A DNA stretch of 64,000 nt from Bufo bufo (lineage: Eukaryota; Chordata; Amphibia; Anura; Bufonidae). Position 1 is the stretch's first letter, and each line of letters starts with the position of its first letter. The position numbers were made by a program, and so were the translations under genes. Positions 45,671 to 55,932 of the stretch are shown here, piece after piece. The DNA is taken from assembly GCF_905171765.1 (NCBI RefSeq), contig NC_053392.1, forward strand, positions 405,460,565-405,524,564, read 5' to 3'. The notes beneath the pieces were generated by a model. That model did no database searches. It was not told where the DNA came from and saw only the letters and a program-made list of their open reading frames with translations.

Positions 45671-46087
45671 AAGAATAAAAATAAATTTTAAACCAAAAAG
45701 CAGTGTAGACTACCTCCTCCACCGCCACCTACACCGCCACATCCACCACCTCCTAAACCTCCTACTCCATATGGACCTGGTCCTCCTAGATCAAAATTAT
45801 TATTTTTTATTTTTACGTATTTTATGTTATTTTAAGTCATTTCCCTATCCACATTTGTTTGCAGAGCACTTGCCATGCTCTTAACCACATTTTGACGCCA
45901 TTTGCAGCCCTCTAGCCCTTTTATTACATTTTTACAGCCATTTTAGTGCTCAAAAGTTTGGGTCCCCATTGACTTCAATGGGGTTCGGGGTCAAGTTCGG
46001 GTCAAGTTCGGGTCCTGAACTCGAACTTTTTTCCGAAGTTCGGCCGAACCCGTCGAACCCGAACATCCAGGTGTCCGCACAACTCTA
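45671..46087. other. hAT-3 3' terminal region
   Basis: Pyrimidine-rich CCTCC-type short repeats, an AT stretch like that of hAT-1 (TTTCCCTATCCACATTTG), then GGTTCGGG-type motifs and the 3' inverted terminal repeat. Confidence 0.8.
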
Positions 46088-46095
46088 CTTATAAA

Positions 46096-46321
46096 CCTAA
46101 CTGGTACTGAATGTCCACAAAACCATGGTGAATGCCCCAGGTAATTCTATAGCAGTGAGTAGTGGCTCAGTTTCTGAATCACTGTCCCACTATTTGAATT
46201 GGCATTTGAGATGCTTGTTACAGAATATTTTTGTATCTACTAGGTACTAGAGCAATATTAAAGAAGTTGACACATCTGAACGTCTGCCTGAACGTACAGA
46301 CATAACAATAGATGACAATTT
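46096..46321. other. Unassigned sequence between hAT-3 and the next MITE
   Basis: No repeat structure or frame recognised. Probably host sequence. Confidence 0.4.
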
Positions 46322-46574
46322 AAAGGGGTTCTCCGGGAATTAAGAAAATGAAAATACTTAAATATAGCCTTATTATAAATATGTTCCCAAATACCTATCG
46401 TTCGTTATAATAGCTCATTTTGTCTGGGGAGCAATCATTAGGAGAAACACCATCCTATTAGTACACATAGAACCTGTCCTAATCACACAGCAGGGCAAGT
46501 TACTTCACAACACTGAGGTAAACAGCTGCCTCATCCTCCTCTCTGCTCTGTTTGTCGGGGATTATGATCCTGAA
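46322..46574. mobile_element. TTAA MITE, left half
   Basis: Begins TTAAAGGGGTTCTCCGGG, a MITE terminus of a kind remembered from frogs and related to the one at 10186. It runs to the hAT-4 insertion at 46575. The right half is not in the window, in keeping with hAT-4 plus its nested insertions extending to its edge. Confidence 0.55.
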
Positions 46575-47107
46575 TAGAGATGGCCTTGTGGTTCGCCCGG
46601 CGGTCGTTTTGCGGCGAACTTTGCTCGTTCGCGGTTCGCCGAACGGGCGAACATATGGCGATGTCCGCCGGTGCCATATTCTTTTACATTGTGAAAAACT
46701 TTGACCCATGACACATCCATCAGGTGGTACAGGACAGCCAATTGAGAGGTTTCAGCACATGGACATACCCCCTACCCTATAAATAAACCAGATCTGGCCG
46801 GCATTTTACATTCAGTCTTTTGCCAGTGTAGGGAGAAGTTGCTGTGTGGAGCAGGGACAGACTGTTAGGGACATCAAACGCTAGCTAATAGGGCCACAAA
46901 AGTCCTTTTAAGGACTGATATAGGTGTGCTATTGATAGGTGTGACTTACTGAGGGGTTTAATATACTTATAATATACTTTCTAACATAGAAAGTATATTA
47001 TAGTGCATTTTTATTGTGCAGCAGTTGTGTGCCGTTCTGCTGCGATACTGCAGCTACACAGAGTGCCAAACGCTATTGGAACAAATAATTTCGACTGGTG
47101 TGTTATA

Positions 47108-48296
47108 CCCAGATCGCGAGAATAGGTATGTCATGCAAAAAGGAGGATCTAACGGCAAAATAAACAAATCAAGCGATCTGTAACTAAAGGTAATCCAATA
47201 AGGAACTAAGTAATTAGTTGGTACCTGATCGCGTCACAAAATAGGAGGTATTAAATAGACCTCGGGTGAAGGGTAAGTGACCTCTGCAGCCAGAGAAAGT
47301 GCGGGACGCCGCACCTAGGCGCAGAGCACCCTTTCCTCCCACAGTACCCGCATGAGAATTACAACATCATCTTATGATATAATGTACTAATGCACATGTC
47401 TGCGGCTCTATGAAACTTAACTGACCTACAACATTTAGTGGCATCACGTACCCTCCATTGAACAGCACGGATCACAAATAGGAGTCCTAAGGCGCAATAC
47501 CCATTCTCTTATTCATTTACCTCATAGCTAGAGAATATCAGTATAAAAGAATAAGACTGCTTACATAAGGAGTAATACGCATTATTCTAAGACTACTATT
47601 TCATGAATGGACGTTTTTACCCATAAGGACATCTATAATATTATTTATAATTTTTATTTCCTATTTTTTATTATTTTTTATTTTTATCCTCTTTGTTTTT
47701 CTAGCGCATCATTTTTTCAGCGCACAACCTATATCCAAATATCCATATTTTTCCAGCGCATCATCTTTCTAGCGCACATTTAATATCTATATATAATCAT
47801 ATAGATTTTATTTCTATAACCTCTCTAATACCAGCCGGTGACCATTGAAAAAGGACAGCTAGCTCAATCCCCCAATACGATATTTTATTGAACATATTTT
47901 AATACACCTCACAGTTACTTTATATACAAATAAATTAATATATTGACCCAAATTAGAGTGTGCCTTCTTACTCCTTTTCTTTCACATTAAATAGACCTCG
48001 CCACTCTAATCTCATTGTAGACTGCCCGATCCACTGAAGACGCCATGTAGAATAATAGCTATAGAAAGAAAGCAAATACAGCACACAAGGAGTCTAGGTA
48101 GATAGTTTTAAAGTAGCAGGTTAGATAGAAATAAGCATCCACCAATTATATAAGAAGTGAATAATAAAAGTTACATTTTAACATTAAAATAAAACATGCA
48201 CATGTCAAGAGTAGGCAATCAGTAGTCTAGTACTAAATGTAAAAAGAATATAAGTGCCTCTACATGTGTAGGGTATATATATATATGTAACATATA
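47108..48296. other. Unassigned insertion in the hAT-4 array
   Basis: The array unit breaks after GTGTTATACC and resumes at ATACCAGTTGCC. Between lie about 470 bp of non-repetitive sequence (GATCGCGAG... to a TATATA run), themselves split by the PLE terminal repeat at 47265-47985. No termini or domain were recognised; an LTR or PLE fragment is possible. Confidence 0.4.
47265..47985 (+). mobile_element. Solo PLE-like terminal repeat with 15-bp target duplication
   Basis: ATTAAATAGACCTCG occurs exactly at 47250-47264 and 47986-48000. The 721 bp between them end in TTACTCCTTTTCTTTCAC, resembling the 3' end of PLE-1 (CTTTTTCTACTATTCAC), and include GCGGGACGCCGCAC, resembling the GTGGGACGCC motif at 30430. 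There is no open frame. The insertion is certain; the PLE label is inferred. Confidence 0.6.
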
Positions 48297-48501
48297 TTAT
48301 ACCAGTTGCCCCCCAAAAAAACTGATTGAAGCAGGGGTGTTATATACCAATAATATACTTTCCATATAGTGCATTTGTGTAGTGCAGCATTTGTGTTAAC
48401 TCAGCTACAGATAGTGACAAACGCCATTGGAACAAATTATTTCTACTGGTGTGATATACCAGTTGCCGCCTGAAAAAACTGATTGAAGCAGGGGTGTTAT
48501 A

Positions 48502-49544
48502 CAGTCACCTAAAGAATTATTAGGAACACCATACTAATACGGTGTTGGACCCCCTTTTGCCTTCAGAACTGCCTTAATTCTACGTGGCATTGATTCAACA
48601 AGGTGCTGATAGCATTCTTTAGAAATGTTGGCCCATATTGATAGGATAGCATCTTGCAGTTGATGGAGATTTGAGGGATGCAAATCCAGGGCACGAAGCT
48701 CCCGTTCCACCACATCCCAAAGATGCTCTATTGGGTTGAGATCTGGTGACTGTGGGGGCCATTTTAGTACAGTGAACTCATTGTCATGTTCAAGAAACCA
48801 ATTTGAAATGATTCGAGCTTTGTGACATTATCCTGCTGGAAGTAGCCATCAGAGGATGGATACATGTTCTCATTCTGTTTACGCCAAATTCAGACTCTAC
48901 CATCTGAATGTCTCAACAGAAATCGAGACTCATCAGACCAGGCAACATTTTTCCAGTCTTCAACAGTCCAATTTTGGTGAGCTCGTGCAAATTGTAGCCT
49001 CTTTTTCCTATTTGTAGTAGAGATGAGTGGTACCCGGTGGGGTCTTCTGCTGTTGTAGCCCATCCGCCTCAAGGTTGTGCGTGATATGGCTTCACAAATG
49101 CTTTGCTGCATAACTCGGTTGTAACGAGTGGTTATTTCAGTCAACGTTGTTCTTCTATCAGCTTGAATCAGTCGGCCCATTCTCCTCTGACCTCTAGCAT
49201 CCACAAGGCATTTTTGCCCACAGGACTGCCGCATACTGGATGTTTTTCCCTTTTCACACCATTCTTTGTAAACCCTAGAAATGGTTGTGCGTGAAAATCC
49301 CAGTAAATGAGCAGATTGTGAAATACTCAGACCGGCCCGTCTGGCACCAACAACCATGCCACGCTCAAAATTGCTTAAATCACCTTTCTTTCCCATTCTG
49401 ACATTCAGTTTGGAGTTCAGGAGATTGTCTTGACCAGGACCACACCCCTAAATGCATTGAAGCAACTGCCATGTGATTGGTTGACTAGATAATTGCATTA
49501 ATGAGAAATAGAACAGGTGTTCCTAATAATTCTTTAGGTTAGTG
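48502..49544 (-). mobile_element. Tc1-b, internally deleted Tc1 element
   Basis: TA at 48500-48501 and 49545-49546. Inverted ends CAGTCACCTAAAG and CACTAACCTAAAG both continue into AATTATTAGGAACACC. It is 1043 bp, shorter than a full element. It is inserted in the hAT-4 array. Confidence 0.92.
48530..49396 (-). pseudogene. Tc1-b transposase, deleted and frameshifted
   Basis: The minus frame 49396-48890 (168 codons) gives MGKKGDLSNFERGMVVGARR, the paired-like HTH domains and the first catalytic region (SDESRFLL). After a TGA at 48890-48892, continuing minus sequence still shows YFQQDN (second Asp) and, after a frameshift, PPQSPDLNPIEHLWD (Glu) and the C-terminus. About 60-70 residues between the first and second Asp are missing. 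A different Tc1 family from Tc1-a. Confidence 0.85.
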
Positions 49545-50124
49545 TATTCCAATAATATACTTTCAATATAGTGCATTTGGGTATTACAGCATTTGTTTTC
49601 GGTTTTGCTGCATTACCGCAGCTACACAGAGTGACAAACGCCATTGTAACACATAATTTCTACTGGTGTGATATACCAGTTGCCCCCCCCCCCAAAAAAA
49701 CAAAATGATTGAAGTAGGAGTGTTATATACCAATTATATACTTTCTAAATAGTGCATTTGGGTAGTGCAGCATTTGTTTGCAGTTAAGCTGCGTTACCTC
49801 AGCTACAGACAGTGACAAATGCCATTGGAACAAATAATTTTTACTTTTGTGATATACCAGTTGCTCCCCCAAAAACTGATTGAAGCAGGGGTGTTATATA
49901 CCAATAATATACTTTCTATATAGTGCATTTGGGTAGTGCAGCATTTGTTAGCTTTTTTGCTGCGTTACCTCAGCTACAGATAGTGACAAACGACATTGGA
50001 ACAAATCATTTCTACTGGTGTAATATACCAGTTGCCCCCCCAAAATGTGATTGAAACAGGGGTGTGATATACCTTCTTCCACAAATACTGCTCTTCTTTA
50101 GGGACTTTTGTCACAGGGTCATCA

Positions 50125-53109
50125 TTGAAAATGACAGGCAGAGTAAGAGGCAGGCCATTCCACAGGGGTGGTAGGGGTCGGGCAGGTGCACCTCCTCATC
50201 CTCTTTATCTGCACCCTCTTCACTCTCTGCTGTGTGCACCCTCAAAGACACCACCACCTTATCCCCTCCGCTCGAGTCAGAGGAATTATTTTCCCATCCA
50301 TTACAAGACCTTACCGATGCGCAGCCATTCTTGGCATTGGATCAGGAAGAGAAGGTATCAACGGTCGCCACCCAGCAGTCTGACGACAGTACCCAGATCA
50401 GCCCAAGGAGGGTGGCCCCCGCTGTTGCTACCTACTCTGAGATCTCTAATGTCAGTGGTGGTGAAGGGGATGATGATGTGTCTATGGACGCCACGTCGGT
50501 GCCCACAAGAGAGGAAGAGGAGGGGAGTTCAGAAGGAGAAACGGAGCAGCAGATAGGGAGGAGAAGCAGGCAGAACTTACAGTGCAAAGGAGGCAAAAAG
50601 CATACTGCTAATGTATCTTGAATGAGACATCCACCATGCACGGTCACATCTGGCGCTCCCAGGAGGCTGGCACATGGCTCCGCAGTGTGTTTTTTTTTTT
50701 AACGTGTCCGCTGCTGAGAATAGTGTTGCCATCTGTAGACTATGCTGTCAATGCATAAGTCGTGGAAAGCCCAACATTCACCTAGGGACGACCGCCTTAA
50801 AAAGGCAGCTGGCCGCCCATCACCGAGCCCAGTGGGCGCAACAACGTCAGAACCCACAAAGACACACTCCTGGTGCTCCATGTCCTACCTCTTCTCTTCC
50901 CCTTCTCCTCACTCCTCCCATTTGTCCTCCACCTTCCACCATGCCGTAGTCACGTTCATCTGGCAAAAGGCAGGCTTCCGTGACCCAAATGTTCAAACGA
51001 AAATAGATGGTGACGCCAGATAACCCTCTTGCCCAATGGCTGACCGCTGGCTTGTCGCAACTCCTAGCCCGCCAACTACTGCCATATAAATTGATGGAGT
51101 CGGAGGCCTTTAGAAAATTTGTGGCCATTGGCACACCACAATGGAAGGTACCCGGAAGGAAATATCTCTCCCAGAAGGGCATCCCAGAGCTATATGGCCA
51201 CGTTAAGCGGCAAGTGAATGTATCTCTGGCACACAGTGTTGGTGCCAAGATACTTCTGATCACAGACAAGTGGTCTAGCAAACACGGGCAGGCAAGGTAC
51301 GATACATAACTTTTACTGCCCACTGGGTGAACCTTCTGACGGCCGTCAAGCATGCAGCCCATGGCACCCGTGTGGATTTCGTGTTACCACCATGGATTGC
51401 ATGCAGGCCTGCCTCTTCTTCTCCTCCTACTCCATCCTCTGTTTCCTCCTCAGCTGACTCCTCCTTTTCCACTACTACCGCCTCTTCCACTGCACCCCCC
51501 AAGCTCCCCAGAACCTATTCGACCTGCCAGGTGAGACGTTGCCCTGCTTTTCTGTGGCTGTTGTGCCTGAAAGCCAAGATCCACACTGGCCCTGTACTCC
51601 TTTCAGCTTTGCAGTCACAGACCGATCAGTGGCTAACCCCGCTCAATTTGACAGTTGGTAAAGTGGTGTGCGACAACGGTGCCAATCTGCTGAGCGCGCT
51701 GAAACAGGGCAAAATGACACACGTGCCGTGCATAGCACACGTCCTGAACTTAGTCGTGCAGCGATTTGTTGCCAAATACCCCGGGGTCCAGGACGTCTTG
51801 CGGCAGGCAAGGAAAATCTCTGGCCATTTTAGAAGATCTTACACGGCCATGGCTCGCCTTGTTGACGTTCAGCGGCGACACCACCTGCCCGTCAGACATC
51901 TCATTTGTGACTGCCTGAAGTGATGGAACTCCACCTTGTATATGTTTGATCGGCTGCTCCAGCAGAAATGTGCAGTTAATGACTACCTGTATGAACTCTG
52001 CTGCAGGACAGGTTCTGGCTTGTGGGTGCTTGTTTTTTTTTCACCGCGCCAGTGGCTGCTCATGTGCAACGCATGCAGACTTCTGCAGCCATTTGATGAA
52101 ATCACCAAACTGGTCAGTCACAGCCAGGGCGCCATCAGTGAAATCGTACCTTATGCCTTCTTTCTGGAGCGTGCATTGCATCGTGTCATTGATCAAGCCG
52201 TCGAGGAGCAGGAGCAGGGTGATGAGGAAGTCGCAATGCTGGAAGAATTCCCAGGGGGGCTACTCCATCTGAGACAAGTCAACAGGAGTCTGAAGAGGAG
52301 TCAGAGGAAGATTTGCCGGGCAGAGGAGGGGCAAGAAGAGCATGCTTTAAACGTTTCTAGGACCCCTGGTGTCCGTGGCTGGGGGGAGGAGACCGAGGAC
52401 GACATTATCCTGAACGATGAGCAGGAGCTAGGCCACTTCACCACTTCCAGTTTAGTGCAAATGGGGGTCTTCATGCTCCAGTGTTTAAGGAGGGACCCCC
52501 ATATAAAAAGCATAAAGGCCAAGGACCAGTACTGGGTGGCAACCTACTTAGACCCCCGATACAAACACAAAATGGCGGACATGTTACCACCATCACAGAG
52601 GGCAGCACTTCCAGGCCTTGCTTTGAGAAATTCTGTTGCGGGTGCTGGCAGAGGAATTTCCACTCACAGAGAAACAGTTGGGGGTATCAATCCAACAGCG
52701 CATGCAAGAAGAGAGCGGTTTGAAGATGTGTTGTTCACTTCGGATATGATTCTTGCAACCAACCCATAGACAGCCGCACTCCGGATCCAGCCTCACGGAA
52801 TGCCTAGACCGACAGGTGTCCGACTACATCGGGTTAACAGCCAATGTAGACGCTCTGAGAAGCGAGTAACCCCTGGACTACTGGGTGTGCAGGCTTGATC
52901 TGTGGCCAGAGCTGGCACAATTTGCCATGAAACTGTTGGCTTGCCCCTTGTCCAGTGTCCTGTCCGAAAGGATGCTCATAGCAGCAGGGGAGATCGTGAC
53001 CGATAAGCGCACTCGTCTAGCTCACAACAGTGTGGACTACCTCACATTTCTAAAAATTAATGAGGCATGGATCTTGGAGGAATTCAACACCTATGACGAC
53101 CACATTTAA
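50125..53109 (+). pseudogene. hAT-4 transposase, strongly degraded
   Basis: A distant relative of the other hAT proteins here. In order: an Arg/Gly-rich start (VRGRPFHRGGRGRAG, from ATG 50125), an acidic Ser-rich region, a BED-like finger near 50720-50820 (CRLC...ALKRQLAAHH), LLITDKWSSKHGQ (first Asp), VVCDNGANLLSAL with PCIAHVLNLVVQ (second Asp region), WVATYLDPRYKH, and the dimerisation domain near 52900-53070 (CPLSSVLSERM). The frame changes at least four times and meets stops (for example 51921-51923, TGA for Arg or Trp). This is more decay than in hAT-1 to -3, suggesting greater age. Confidence 0.85.
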
Positions 53110-53614
53110 TTTAATTTCCTCATGCCAGCCCACAAATATCCACCACTACCCAGAACAAATATTGGTCCCTGTCTCAGGTAAATACAGCGGCATAAAAGGC
53201 CTTTTCTGTCCGTTGAATGCCTAATGTTTTGGGCCTCGGAGGAATTCAACACCTGTGACGACCATGTGCGTCAACTATTATCATTAGGTTTTTTTTTCAA
53301 GAGGGGTGATATTTCAAGAGGGGTGAAAATTGATATCCATTGACCATCTAATAGACCTTCAGCCCTTCAGCCACTTACTTACTTGTTCTTTTATGTACGC
53401 TGAATCCATAATTTTTGGGGCATGTAGTACACTAGCCTGCTGGAAAATTGATATCCAATGACCGTGTAATCTACCTTCAGCGACTTACTTACTTGATTTT
53501 TTATGTCCACTAAATGCATAAGTGTGATACAGTGTGATACAGTCCCACGCTGTTCTAATTAGCATCTACAGCAGAAACACAACTCCTTGTGGGTACAGTA
53601 TAGAGATGGCAACC
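53110..53614. other. hAT-4 3' tail with degenerate repeats
   Basis: Two diverged copies of a block with AAAATTGATATCCA, GACC and CACTTACTTACTTG. A third copy lies at 61990-62095 on the other side of the Tc1-c/hAT-2 insertion, which shows that these were once contiguous. Confidence 0.65.
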
Positions 53615-53619
53615 CTTAC

Positions 53620-55815
53620 GTCTGCACGAATGATTCAGGCTTCATGTCAGCAGAGAATCAGTCTTCATGTCATAGCAGAGAATCAGGCTTCACTTCCCCA
53701 ACACTGGAACAGTCCATTGTCAGATATTTAGGCCCAGGCACCCAGGCAGAGGAGACAGGTCCCGTAACAGAGAATCTGGCTTCATGTCAGCAGAGAATCA
53801 GTCTTCATGTCATAGCAGAGAATCAGGCTTCACGTCGCCCAACACTGGAACAGTCCATTGTCATATATTTAGGCCCAGGCACTAGTGTTGGGCGCGAATA
53901 TTCGCGATGCGAATATTTCGCGCGAATATCGCATATTCGCGATTTCGCGAATATTTTGAATATCGTTCTATATATTCGCGAAATCGAATATTCTTTTTTT
54001 TTCTTTTTTTTTTTATTATATTTTTTTCTTTCCCACTTCCCTAAAGTTGTTCTTACCTGTCCTTTGGATTCCTGGCTTCCTGGCTGCTCCAGTCAGTGGC
54101 GTTTTCAACTTACTGCTATATTCCATATTATGCGAGTAATATAACACGAAATATTCGCATGAAGATTTCAACTTAGCACTGCTATACTCCATATTCTAGC
54201 CTAATATGGAATATAGCTGTGCTAAGTTAGCACTGCTATATTCCATATTAGGCTAGAATATGGAGTATAGCAGTGCTAAGTTGAAATCTTCATGCGAATA
54301 TTTCGTGTTATATAAGTCGCATCGCAATTTCGACTTTTTCAAATGTTCTTAATATTGCTCTAACTTCGTCTTTTAGAAATTTCGTAATATTGCTCTAACT
54401 TCGTCTCTTAGAATATTACGAATATTCTAAAAGACGAAGTTAGAGCAATATTACGAAATTTCGTAAAATACACATATAGATTGTAATTTAGCTAATATAG
54501 TGCTATAATCCCTTTTTTTTCCTGTAATTTTTTTTGCCTCTTCTGAACTTAAGTTTTGTAAAATATGTACACTATTAAAAATTATTACTATAGCAGTATA
54601 TTAGCTTAAATACAATCTATGTGTATTTTACGAAATTTCGTAATATTGCTCTAACTTCGTCTTTTAGAATATTACGAATATTCTAAAAGACGAAGTTAGA
54701 GCAATATTAAGAACATTTGCAAAAGTCGAAATTGCGATGCGAGTAATATAACACGAAATAGTCGCATGAAGATTTCAACTTATCACAGCTATATTCCATA
54801 TTCTAGCCTAATATGGAATATAGCAGTGCTAACTTAGCACAGCTATATTCCATACTAGGCTAGAATATGAAATATAGCAGTGCTAAGTTTAAATCTTCAT
54901 GCGACTATTTCGTGTTATATTACTCGCATCGCAATTTCGACTTTTGCAAATGTTCTTAATATTGCTCTAACTTCATCTTTTAGAATATTCGTAATATTCT
55001 AAGAGATGAAGTTAGAGCAATATTACGAAATTTCGTAAAATACACATATTAGCCTAGCCATAGTCAAGTCATTAGCATAGGAACGTTGCCTTATACTATC
55101 AAGATAAATTTTCGCAATATGCGAAAAAATAATTTCGCGATAATTGGAATAATTGCGAATATTCGATTTCGACGAATATAACACGAATATTCATGCGAAT
55201 ATTCGCGAAATATCGCGAAATCGAATATGGCACCTCCCGCTCATCACTACCAGGCACCCAGGCAGAGGAGAGAGGTCCCGTGACAGAGAATCTGGCTTCA
55301 TGTCAGCTGAGAATCAGTCTGCATGTCATAGCAGAGAATCAGGCTTCACGTCACCCACCACTGTAACAGTCCATTGTCATATATTTAGGCCCAGGCACCC
55401 AGGCAGAGGAGAGAGGTCCCATAACAGAGATTCAGGCTTCATGTCAGCAGAGAATCAGTCTTCATGTCATAGCAGAGAATCAGGCTTCACGTCACCCACC
55501 ACTGGAACAGGCCACTGTCAGATATATTTAGGCCCCGGCACCCAGACAGAGGAGAGAGGTCCCATAACAGAGATTCAGGCTTCATGTCAGCAGAGAATCA
55601 GTCTTCATGTCATAGCAGAGAATCAGGCTTCACGTCACCCACCACTGGAACAGTCCATTGTCACATATTTAGGCCCAGGCACCCAGGCAGAGGAGAGAGG
55701 TCCCATAACAGAGATTCAGGCTTCATGTCAGCAGAGAATCAGGCTTCATGTCACCCACCACTGGAACAGGCCACTGTCAGATATTTTTAGGCCCCGGCAC
55801 CCAGACAGAGGAGAG
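53620..55815. repeat. Minisatellite of hAT-2, interrupted by a MITE
   Basis: Copies of GAGAATCAGGCTTCACGTC, CACTGGAACAG and TTTAGGCCC..GGCACCCAG, the reverse complement of the hAT-1 minisatellite, with about six units in total. Some units are shorter than 141 bp. The MITE at 53883-55249 splits the array. Confidence 0.88.
53883..55249. mobile_element. Palindrome-rich hAT MITE
   Basis: Ends TAGTGTTGGGCGCG and (inverted) TAGTGATGAGCGGG. Perfect 8-bp duplications CCAGGCAC at 53875-53882 and 55250-55257. The interior is a series of long palindromes built from two alternating arm types (CATGAAGATTTCAACTTA and CTCTAACTTCGTCTTTTAGA) and is very AT-rich, with repeated ATTCGCG/CGCGAATA near the ends. 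Non-coding, 1367 bp. Confidence 0.95.
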
Positions 55816-55932
55816 GTTCATTCAACTTTGGGTTGCCTTGCAATATAATGGTAAAATGAAAATAAAAATAGGATTGAATGAGGAAGTGCTCTGGAGTACA
55901 ATAATATATTGTTAAGGGGAGGTAGTTAATGT

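Larger units (their letters stand above)
32759..46087 (+). mobile_element. hAT-3, full-length hAT transposon with nested insertions
   Basis: It begins TAGGGTTGAGCAAACC and ends with the inverted TAGAGTTGTGCGG-type repeat. Perfect 8-bp duplications CTTATAAA lie at 32751-32758 and 46088-46095. Terminal regions share TTCGGGTTCGG motifs with hAT-1. Tc1-a and a non-autonomous piggyBac relative account for about 6.5 kb of the 13.3 kb, leaving about 6.9 kb, close to hAT-1. Confidence 0.93.
46960..50070. repeat. ~170-bp tandem array, about 5 copies, interrupted
   Basis: Units share TAATATACTTTC, TAGTGCATTTGGGTAGTGCA, CAGCTACAGATAGTGACAAA and GATATACCAGTTGCC. An unassigned insertion (about 47108-48296) and Tc1-b break the array. 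It lies just before the hAT-4 transposase, the same position as the arrays of the other hAT elements. Confidence 0.85.

Noticed and set aside
50125..53109. Domesticated BED-finger (ZBED-like) host gene
   Set aside because: BED finger and hAT core are present, but multiple frameshifts and stops, the flanking hAT terminal repeat and the upstream array indicate a dead transposon rather than an exapted gene.
53620..55815. Regular spaced repeats that might recall a CRISPR array
   Set aside because: Units are contiguous without unique spacers, lie inside a eukaryotic transposon and match the hAT-1 minisatellite.
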